In this document: in pieces, positions 34,901-46,900 of the stretch | How the letters are laid out: each line of letters begins with the position of its first letter | Numbering within the stretch: position 1 is the stretch's first letter | Source: Sipunculus nudus | Lineage: Eukaryota; Annelida; Sipuncula; Golfingiida; Sipunculidae | Length of the DNA: 64,000 nucleotides | Assembly: GCA_026874595.1 (NCBI GenBank) | Contig: CM049309.1 | Coordinates: 19,471,576-19,535,575, forward strand | Reading direction: 5' to 3' | Made by a program: the position numbers and the translations under genes | Notes under the pieces: model-generated | Told to the model about the DNA's origin: nothing | Databases searched by the model: none | The model's input: the letters and a program-made list of their open reading frames with translations, nothing else

Positions 34901-37900
34901 GTTCATATTTACCTGGCTAGTGCATTATGCAGTTTGATCTTTAGTCTGATGTTAATCATGTAATGTTCACTCTTACCTGGCTAGTGCATTATACAGTTTG
35001 ATCTTCCAGTCTGATCTAAAAAGCATGTGATATTACGTTCCTACCAGGCTAGTGCATTATACAGTTTGATCTTCAAGTCTGATGTAAATCATGTAATGTT
35101 ATGTTCCTACCGGGCTAGTGTAATGTAATGTAATGTTACATTCTTACTGGGCTAGTGCATTATACAGTCTGATCTTCAAGTCTGATGTAAATTATGTAAT
35201 GTTCTATTTACCTGGCTAGTGCATTATGCAGTTTGATCTTTAGTCTGATGTTAATCATGTAATGTTCACTCTTACCTGGCTAGTGCATTATACAGTTTGA
35301 TCTTCCAGTCTGATCTAAAAAGCATGTGATATTACGTTCCTACCAGGCTAGTGCATTATACAGTTTGATCTTCAAGTCTGATGTAAATCATGTAATGTTA
35401 TGTTCCTACCGGGCTAGTGCATTATGCAGTTTGATCTCCTAGTTTGATGTAAATCATTTAATGTTACATTCCTACCCGGCTAATGCATTATGCAGTTTGA
35501 TCTTTCCAGTCTGATGTAAATCATGTAATGTTCACTCTTACCTGGCTAGTGCATTATACAGTTTGATCTTCCAGTCTGATGTAAATCATGTGATGTTACC
35601 TCTTACCTGGCTAGTGCATTATACAGTTTGATATAAATCATGTAATGTTACCTCTTACCTGGCTAGCACATTATACAGTTTGATATAAATCATGTAATAT
35701 TATGTCTTACCTGGCTATTGCATTATACAGTTTGATATAAATCATGTAATGTTATGTCTTACCTTGCTAGTGCATTATAAAGTTTGATATAAATCATGTA
35801 ATGTTACGTTCCTACCTGGCTAGTGCATTATACAGTTTGATCTTCAAGTCTGAGGTAAAGCATGTGATGTTACAATCCTACCAGGCTAGTGCATTATGCA
35901 GTTTGATCTTTCCAGTCTGATGTAAATCATGTAATGTTACGTTCCTACCTGGCTAGTGCATTATACAGTTTGATATAGATCATGTAATGTTATGTCTTAC
36001 CTGGCTAGTGCATTATACAGTTTGATATAAATCATGTAATGTTATGTCTTACCTGGCTAGTGCATTATACAGTTTGATATAAAGATAAGATAAGATAGAT
36101 AAGATAAGATAACATTTATTAGCCTTCAGTTCCAGGAATTTGTTGTTGACTTGCAATTCATTACATAAAAAATAAATAAGTAAATAGATAGATAAATACA
36201 TAAAAATAATACATAAAAATACATAAAAATCACACATAACATATTGACTATGCATGTAAAATTAAGCATGTAAAAATGATAAAACAGATAATTCTGCAGG
36301 TAAAACACATAATTCAAAACATTAAATTTCTAAGAGGGTTGTGAGTTAAAAAGTTTAATACTGTGTGGTACGAGAGATTTTTTAAAACGAGTTGTTCTGC
36401 AGAATATTGTATCTAGGCGTTTACCTGAAGGTAAAAAATGGAACTCTGAATATAGTGGATGTGTTTTGTCATTCATGACCTTAGATATGAAGGCCATTGT
36501 TTTTGTTTCACAGATTTCCTGGTGTGTGGCAAGAGAAGTACCAGTCATTCTACTACTTCTCTTCCTGGTATTATTCAACTGTTTCTTTAACTTATCAGAT
36601 ATATTTGTAAACCAGCACTCCAGTGAATAAGTAAGGACACTGGAAATTACTGAATTATAAAACATGGTAATTATGGTTTTGTCAATATTAAGCTTTCTTA
36701 GATAATAAAGGTAATATAATCTTTTGTTTGCTTTCTTGGATTGATTCAACACATGTTCTTTCCAATTCAGATTTCTGTCAATAATACATCCTAAGTATTT
36801 AAAATTTTCTACAATATCAACATCTTCATTTTTGATAGCAACTGGGTAATTACAGATTTTGATCTCCTAAAATCAAAGACTACTTCTTTAGTCTTCTTTA
36901 CATTTAACTGAAGGTAGTGTTCCTCACACAAAAATAAATCATGTAATATTATGTCTTACCTGGCTAGTGCATTATACAGTTTGATATAAATCATGTAATG
37001 TTATGTCTTACCTTGCTAGTGCATTATAAAGTTTGATATAAATCATGTAATGTTAAGTTCCTACCGGGCTAGTGCATTATGCAGTTTGATATAGATCATG
37101 TAATGTTATGTCTTACCTGGCTAGTGCATTATACAGTTTGATATAAATCATGTAATGTTACATTTTACCTGGCTAGTGCATTATACAGTTTGGTATAAAT
37201 CATGTAATGTTACGTCTTACCTGGATAGTGCATTATACAGTTTGATATAAATCATGTAATGTTATGTCTTACCTTGCTAGTGCATTATACAATTTGATAT
37301 AAATCATGTAATGTTACGTTCCTACCTGGCTAGTACATTATGCAGTTTGATATAGATCATGTAATGTTATGTCTTACCTGGCTAGTGCATTATACAGTTT
37401 GATATAAATCATGTAATGTTACATTTTACCTGGCTAGTGCATTATACAGTTTGATATAAATCATGTAATGTTACATTTTACCTTGCTAGTGCATTATAAA
37501 GTTTGATATAAATCATGTAATGTTACGTTCCTACCTGGCTAGTGCATTATGCAGTTTAATATAGATCATGTAATGTTATGTCTTACCTTGCTAGTGCATT
37601 ATAAAGTTTGATATAAATCATGTAATGTTACGTTCCTACCTGGCTAGTGCATTATACAGTTTGATATAGATCATGTAATGTTATGTCTTACCTGGTTAGT
37701 GCATTATACAGTTTGATCTTCAAGTCTGAGGTAAAGCATGTGATGTTACAATCCTATCAGGCTAGTGCATTATGCAGTTCGATCTTTCCAGTCTGATGTA
37801 CATTATACAGTTTGATATAAATCATGTAATGTTATGTCTTACCTTGCTAGTGCATTATAAAGTTTGATATAAATCATGTAATGTTACGTTCCTACCAGGC

Positions 37901-40900
37901 TAGTGCATTATGCAGTTTGATCTTTCCAGTCTGATGTAAATCATGTAATGTTAAGTTCCTACTTGGCTAGTGCATTATACAGTTTGATATAGATCATGTA
38001 ATGTTATGTCTTACCTGGCTAGTGCATTATACAGTTTGATATAAATCATGTAATGTTACTTTTTACCTGGCTAGTGCATTTTACAGTTTGATATAAATCA
38101 TGTAATGTTATGTCTTACCTGGCTAGTGCATTATACAGTTTTGATATAAATCATGTAATGTTACATTTTACCTGGCTAGTGCATTATAAAGTTTGATATA
38201 AATCATGTAATGTTATGTCTTACCTGGCTAGTGCATTATACAGTTTGATATAAATCATGTAATGTTATGTCTTACCTGGCTAGTGCATTATACAGTTTGA
38301 TATAAATCATGTAATGTTACATCTAACCTGGCTAGTGCATTATACAGTTTGATATAAATCATGTAATGTTACGTCTTACCTGGCTAGTGCATTATACAGT
38401 TTGATAAAAATCATGTAATATTACGTTTTACCCGGCTAGTGCATTATACAGTTTGATATAAATCATGTAATGTTACATTTTACCTGGCTAGTGCATTAAA
38501 CAGTTTGATATAAATCATGTAATGTTATGTCTTACCAGGCTAGTGCATTATACAGTTTGATATAAATCATGTTATGTTATGTCTTACCTGGCTAGTGCAT
38601 TATACAGTTTGATATAAATCATGTAATGTTATGTCTTACCTTGCTAGTGCATTATAAAGTTTGATATAAATCATGTAATGTTACGTTCCTACCTGGCAAG
38701 TGCATTATACAGTTTGATCTTCAAGTCTGAGGTAAAGCATGTGATGTTACAATCCTACCAGGCTAGTGCATTATGCAGTTTGATCTTTCCAGTCTGATGT
38801 AAATCATGTAATGTTACGTTCCTACCTGGCTAGTGCATTATACAGTTTGATATAAATCATGTAATGTTATGTCTTACCTGGCTAGTGCATTATACAGTTT
38901 GATATAAATCATGTAATGTTATGTCTTACCTGGCTAGTGCATTATACAGTTTTGATATAAATCATGTAATGTTACATTTTACCTGGCTAGTGCATTATAA
39001 AGTTTGATATAAATCATGTAATGTTACGTTCCTACCTGGCTAGTGCATTATAAAGCTTTATATAAATCATGTAATGTTATGTCTTACCTGGCTAGTGCAT
39101 TATACAGTTTGATATAAATCATGTAATGTTACATTTTACCTGGCTAGTGCATTATACAGTTTGATATAAATCATGTAATGTTATGTCTTACCTGGCTAGT
39201 GCATTATACAGTTTAATATAAATCATGTAATGTTATGTCTTACCTGGCTAGTACATTATACAGTTTGATATAAATCATGTAATGTTATGTCTTACCTGGC
39301 TATTGCATTATACAGTTTGATATAAATCATGTAATGTTATGTCTTACCTTGCTAGTGCATTATAAAGTTTGATATAAATCATGTAATGTTCACTCTTACC
39401 TGGCTAGTACATTAAATAGTTTGATCTTCAAGTCTGAGGTAAAGCATGTGATGTTACAATCCTACCAGGCTAGTGCATTATGCAGTTTGATCTTTCCAGT
39501 CTAATGTAAATCATGTAATGTTACGTTCCTACCTGGCTAGTGCATTATACAGTTTGATATAGATCATGTAATGTTATGTCTTAACTGGCTAGTGCATTAT
39601 ACAGTTTGATATAAATCATGTAATGTTACATTTTACCTGGCTAGTGCATTATACAGTTTGATATAAATCATGTAATGTTATGTCTTACCTGGCTAGTGCA
39701 TTATACAGTTTGATATAAATCATGTAATGTTATGTCTTACCTGGCTAGTGCATTATACAGTTTGATATAAATCATGTAATGTTACATCTAACCTGGCTAG
39801 TTCATTATACAGTTTGATATAAATCATGTAATGTTACGTTCCTACCTGGCTAGTGCATTATACAGTTTGATATAAATCATGTAATGTTACGTCTTACCTG
39901 GCTAGTGAATTATACAGTTTAATATAAATCATGTAATGATATGTCTTACCTGGCTAGTGCATTATACAGCTTTATATAAATCATGTAATGTTATGTCTTA
40001 CCTGGCTAGTGCATTATACAGTTTGATTTTCCAGTCCTCAATCTCATCATGTAATGATATGTCTTACCTGGCTAGTGCATTATACAGCTTTATATAAATC
40101 ATGTAATGTTATGTCTTACCTGGCTAGTGCATTATACAGTTTGATTTTCCAGTCCTCAATCTCATCATGTGACACGCTGGAGATGTTACTCCTCTCTTCT
40201 GCGATCCTTTCTGATTTATTCAGGGCCTGTTCAGCCTCAGGGTACTTGAAGCAAGGTCAAGGACTATGATCACATGACTTCACTTACAAAGGCATGACAT
40301 GAAAGGAACATATTAGTGAAAAAACCGCTAGAATATTATCCCAACAACTTAATACAATATAATTACACCTAACAATGTGTATTTCTTTACAGGAAATACA
40401 TTGTTCTTGAACTATTCACACACTTCAATACTAAGTGAAGAAAATATATACAAAGCACCTAAATTTATCCAAAATAAAAATTTTCTGTTTTTAAAATTTA
40501 GAGATTAAAAAATAATTAAGTATTAAATATTGCCCATATATCTGATGAATAAACTATGTGACTGGCAGCACTATTCTAAACAGATCTCTATTTACTTAAA
40601 CCTACATACCGCACTTGACCATATTGTTAGAGCAATGAAATTATATCTCTTGGACCCATCTGCATATTCTTTCTGATCTTGCATCATAAAAAACATAAAT
40701 CTGAATTAACTGTATTCAGCCAGGAGTTGTTTTACCTCTTTTTTAAATAATACCAGTTATTTAAATTTAGCTTCAGGTGTAAAGAACATAAAGTTACCAA
40801 AAATGTTGGTGTTGAATTAATGAATTGGCAATTATTTTATATCTTTTGGCCAGATGACCAAACAGGTAACAGCAGAACCCTTCAAATACATACATGAGTT

Positions 40901-43900
40901 ACTGACAGGAACATAGTCGATGAAAAAGGCTTGTGAAAAAAAAAAAAAAAAAAAATCAAACAAATGCTACTTTTTGGCACTGGAAATATGACTATAAAAT
41001 TTGCTGGTTCTTTGTTGATATACCTAATCCTAACAGTAAGCATTAGATATTACTGAAAGGTGTAGCTGGTTTAGGTGGGTTGGGGAAAGGAAAGATTAAT
41101 GTCTGACCTCAACACTTATTGTCCTTCATCAACAACTGGTGTCAGTAGAAAGTAAGTAAGGCATAAAAATTTTATGGTTCTTTGGATTTGCAGCTAAATT
41201 TTTTTGTGTATCAACATATTTTTTTGCCCATTAAGGCCAGATCCTTGGTAATGTTGCTAATTTATGGTACGGCACGTCCAAAAAATAATTCTTAAAAGTA
41301 TGAAAAATGGACTAACCCAGCCCATTTCAAGAATTGAAGCCAATATTTGTATTTTCTAGGTAAGCTGGAAAAAATTTCCAACTTGCCCTTGGCAAGCACC
41401 TAACCCTTACAGAATAATAGAGAAAAAATCACTGGCTTGCACCATATTTTTTTCCCCAGAGTCTGCAGAACAAGATGTTTTTGCCTTTAAGTAAGATTAG
41501 ACTGCTGAAAGGATATTTCTTGAGCATTGTAAGGGCTCTGCCCAAGACGAAGAAGATCTTGAGGTTGACCTTCATGATGTTAGCTCTGTCGGTACTGGAT
41601 GAACTTGTGTGGATTCCACTCCGGATGATGGTCTGGGCATTCTCTGCATGGTGCTGTGCCTGCACCGCATACTCTGTGAATTACATGGTTTCATAAGGTA
41701 TGTATTAATCTCATATAAAATAACCAGGATTTATGCTGCATTTTACATACACTTTTGCCATATGCAGCCTGTTACTAATGGGCATCTTACAAATAATATG
41801 TAAATTTGGAATGTTAACTTAATTAACCCTTTATGGTTCAGAATCATTGTCACACTGGCAAGTAAATTTACTTCTCACAGCACACTTTAATTCAACAAAT
41901 GCTTTTCCTGAGACACAGTAATATTGACTTCAGAAAGTTTAATCTGTTTAGCATATCTACCCTCTACTCCTCAACATACAACTGAGGTCAAAATGATAAA
42001 AGTTTACAATTATATATACACAGAAACATGCAACAGTGCCATATTTTAATCCAGTTTTTACTCGCTCTTAACAATTTTTTTTTTCCTTCTTCTCTTTTCT
42101 TTATGCCTCAGAATATATCACCAGTAATTCATTTGTTCTGTTGTACTTTTTATCATTGGCATAACATATATTTATTGTGACTCATTACATGCTTGTCCGG
42201 GTTACATCAATTAAGAAGAATAAACAAAAAAAACATGCATCAATACAATTAAGGAATAGTGTTCGACAGAAACTTAACATTTTACCCTGATCATATAACT
42301 CCCGGTTTCAACATGTTACGAACATATCTGTGCATATTTATACTTTAACAGATTAATTATATACATACACAAACCTATGACATAAACCTGCATGTTTATT
42401 AACACAATATATTCCCAGGTTTTACACCTAGTACCTATTCGCAAAATGCCATCACCAAATGAACAAACCATAGATGAAAAGGGCATATCCAAATCAAACA
42501 AAACAAAGAATACATATGAAGTATGATATTGCTTGCACTTTTTTATTGCACATTTCATTCCCTTATATTGTCTCTTCATCATATTTCTCTTCAATGTATA
42601 GGACCAAACTGTGCCACGTTTCAAAATATTTCTTCTCCAAGCCTTTATTCATGAGAACTATTTTTTTCATTTTTTAATTCAACCAAAATATATTAGATAA
42701 AACAATGAAATTTAAGTGACAATTCTAGACATTTCTGTCTGTGAATAAAGTATTTTGCGTGTATTATTAAATAATTCAGTTGCTCAGTTCGTGAGTGGTC
42801 TTTGTCTTCCTAGTAGCCGAAGAAGATTTTATCAACTGTTATTGAGAAAGTACATTGTTTACTAAAGACTGTCCATAGATGACTAAATGATTTCCAGAAT
42901 TCTTCCATAAATAAACAGTTGAAGAACCTATGTTCTAATGATTCTTTCTACACAAATTTTACTGGTCAGAGGTCACAGCCGTGACTACAAAGTGTGTTCC
43001 ACATGACTCTGCTACATGTTTTATTGTTTAAATTGTTGTATTTCTTTTAAGAATTTGTACAGATAAACTTACACTTAATCTGTGTTAAAGAGGAATTATC
43101 AACATGATTTCATTTCTCTGAGAATATGGATAACTGAAGATCAGTTAAAATTCAGACCTTTTGGTAAAGCTTTATTTTAGACCTACTTGCCCAGCTCGAA
43201 AAGTAGGTGCCAACTTTGGTTGCCCTACCACTATTTTCTGGAATTTTTACCTGCCTTTGGCAAGCAGTTAACATTAAGACCTGTATTCTCAGAGGCTGCC
43301 TAATTTAAGCAGTTGCCTAAAGCTGCACAAGAACAGCCATATACAGCACAGATTTTCATATACACATATCAGGAAATGTGAAACATCACATTAAGAAATG
43401 CTTTTCAACGTTGACGAGCTCAAATAAATTTTTTACCCACTGGTTATAAAACATGGCTTAAACACCTTCTGAGCATATGACCTGCTGATAAACATTAACA
43501 GAACTGTTTAACTAATCATCAGTTATCCTTAAACACTGTTTAATAAAAAAACACCTTTCGAGCATACAGGATTAAATGTTGAGCCATGTGACACAGCACT
43601 GAAACAAAGGTTGGTACAACAGACAGTTAAATTTCCAGAGGTATATTATACAAAAACTTGCTGCAATTATCTTGAACCATTAATTGTGTAAATAACCACA
43701 TGCCTATAACTCCATATTTACATTTATTATAATATTCTAGTGATGTGCCATACCTTTCATGTCAAGGTACCCTTCTGCCAGGTTTGCATGTGCACCTGCC
43801 ACCTTCCAGTGTCCCTCTCCATATACCAGTCTGGACAAAGCTGTGCACCTGACTAGTTCTTTAATAGCAAGCCTTGCCTGAAATCAATACATTTCACTCA

Positions 43901-46900
43901 GGATACAATACACCAGATGATACATATACGTAACAATAAGGTTTACATTTGAGGTGAGTTTTCATCCCCGTTTTAAAAAAAACTAGCCTTTTACCTGTTC
44001 TTCCATAGTACCAGAGTTCCTGGTAGATGGCACTGCAATGGCCAATTCAGGAATTAATATCAGATGATCTCAAAAGATTTATGGGAAAATACAGAAAGGA
44101 CCCCCTTAGGACACACCTGGAAAGGTTCCCATCAGTTCAAGACCATAAATGGGCATTTCTGAGGCATGGCCACAGGGGAGTTCTGTGACAAAGTTCAAGT
44201 TGCAACACTGTTAATTATAATATAAATACAAAGTATAACCAAAGTACCTCTCATTAAAATTATTTCCACACTATCAATAATTTTTTTTCCATGCAATTAA
44301 CTGTTCAACATTTCTTTTAACCCATTTATGACCAATGGCAATGCTTCTTTAAGGCCTCTTATGATGCTAATAAATTATTATTACAAGTTGGGCCACACTT
44401 TTCATCAGATGATCAATTATTGTCAGCATATTGGTACAGGGACATTTGAAGATCCTAATATGATATCTAATTTTTTATTCCAATGTATCAGGTCATCGTA
44501 GATCATTACTGTCTCAGTTCATACTAGCACCATTCTGGCTCTCTGACATTAGAGAGTCTATGACCAGCTTTCTGGCTGTTGTCAGAGTGTCATTACCTCC
44601 TTCAGCGAGGAACGCACCATAAGGCTCTTTGAGGATGCCAATATTTTGTCATTTCTGACAAAGCCTTATGGCCTACAGGTACATTGTTAATTGACATAAA
44701 ACAGACTAGTTGTTAGCTTATTTAGTATACTTTCTAACAACACAAAACATGAGCAAGAAAATTTCTGTTTTAACTCCGCATATTGGTAGACCCCTAAGCA
44801 TGTTTGTTGAATTTCTGACCACATGAATATAAGCAAGGCTCGCACAGGTTACTGGATGCAGCGAACTTGTACGCGATACAGAAAAACATGACTCATTACA
44901 ATAGAGATTGAGTTTCAGTGCGGGTTGTGAGTTCACATGTATTCTCTTGTGTTAATTCATAATTCATTGCATAATGTTAAGATTATGGGCTGTTTACCAT
45001 AATATAAATGCAACATGATGGAAGACCACTGCCATGCATTCCTCCATATTGCTTGTATCACAACATAAGTAGGCTCACCAGACCAACTATCAGTGCCTAC
45101 TGAGTCTGGTTGTCACTGCTAAGTTCATACCACCTTCGTGAATAAGACACCTCATCTACAGCGGTGGAGGGTCAATTATAATTTAGACTCATTAAAATTT
45201 AATGTATTTTTCAAGGCAACAAAACCAGTACCTTTAAAAGCTGAAAGGCAAAATCTGACATTAAAATTTATATCAGATCTTTCATATGATCTAGCTATAG
45301 GCAACAAGAATTTCTAGTCGTTTTTGTGGGTCCTTGTCAAAGTTTTATGATTTAGCGTGCTTTTAAATAATCAATGTGAAAATGGATATAACATATATAG
45401 GTCACTGCTAGGTAAGACCACAACAAGGGACCCATGGGTCACTGTGCTCATCTGAAGTTGACCTTGAAGGTAAAAATCTAAAATAATATCAAATGGAGAT
45501 AAAGTGTAAGAGGAAGAGGTAATATAGGCCATGGTTGGTTTATATGATTGGTTTGTATTGATGAGCAAGAAATTGTTGCAAATAATGTTTTGTGACCTGA
45601 CCATGTGTTTCCTAATGTTGAAACTGAAGGATTTGAGCAGTTTATGAACAAATGATCTGTTCTATTACCAAGATCATTAGTGGGCTTTTTGCTTAACTGT
45701 TGACATTTCAGTAGTTTACACATTTGTTTGATTGAATCTATTTTTTTATTAATATATATTAATAAATTTATGTATTTTTTTATTTTATGAAATTTATACA
45801 GTTGAAATATAACAAATGTCCCCAGTCCACAGATGAAAGGACCTGGTGGTGGTGGTGGGGGGGGGGGGGGGGGGGTGGAATGATGGGAGTTACAACATAT
45901 CTGTATTATTATAGTGTATATACATAGGATTTTTACTTAATTCAACAATGCTTACAGGATAAAAAGGTTCATTCATAATTACTTAATACTTAAAAAAGGA
46001 CAGACAGACTGGTAGACAAACAAAGCTGATAATATAAGAAGTCTCAATTATTTCTTAATTTTTCTTAAAGTTAAACATCTGCAATAATACACAACTGAAA
46101 ATATAATTTGCTTTCAAATTTCAGACTTAAATAGCTTAATTCCAAACACATACAGCATATGAAAGTTATTTCAACAGTGCTTAAAGGAAAAATTTCATAA
46201 TTAATATATATTTAATGATAATGGAGAGATGATGGACAGAGGTGATCATTTTGTTCCATTCTCCTAAGGCAAGAATATGTTTCAATAAGATCTTAACTTT
46301 TTTTAATCCTATTATTTTTTAATTAAATAAATTTTATAGTGAATTTGCAATAAAAACAAATGTCCGAGTGCACAGGAATCAATGGGGGGGGGGGGGGGAA
46401 TAGTGGGATTAACATCACTTCTGCATATATATACAGGGCAAACAAAGCCTGATCTCCAATTTTGCTGAGGCAGGAAAATAATGAACAAATAATTGTATAA
46501 GATCCTCATTTTTTTTATCACATAAATTTTTTTTATTGTAAGTTTATATTTCTATTAGTGGTGGGCCGATCATCGAGTTTTATCGAAAGTCAGTTGGTTT
46601 GCTGCCACTTTCAAGCACTCGATTACCAAAGGCAACTATCGATTACATCATAATAATGACTGTTTTCTTTCCAGAATGCCTTTATGTTATAGGCAAAAAT
46701 GATAATTCCATTTTTTACCACATTCCGCGCTTCATATAATGAGTCTGTGTTCCCAAATAACTTCAGTATGTAACTGAGTATGACACAGTAGATGTGAGAA
46801 CGGAGGACTTATTAAACTGATTATCTGTGAACTTGCAGGGAGCTGCAGAATTTGCGGAGAATTTTCTAACGAAATGTACATTGCAAAATATGGGCGGGAA

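Noticed and set aside
34737-40172. CRISPR-like regularly spaced repeat array
   Set aside because: Units are directly adjacent without unique spacers, the setting is a eukaryotic intron, and the unit derives from an exon end.
41429-41516. Extension of coding exon 4 past AAGAA (frame stays open for about 26 codons to a stop)
   Set aside because: The extension has no family similarity, and the U12 donor ATATCCTTTC sits exactly where the TTC23 alignment jumps to the next exon.
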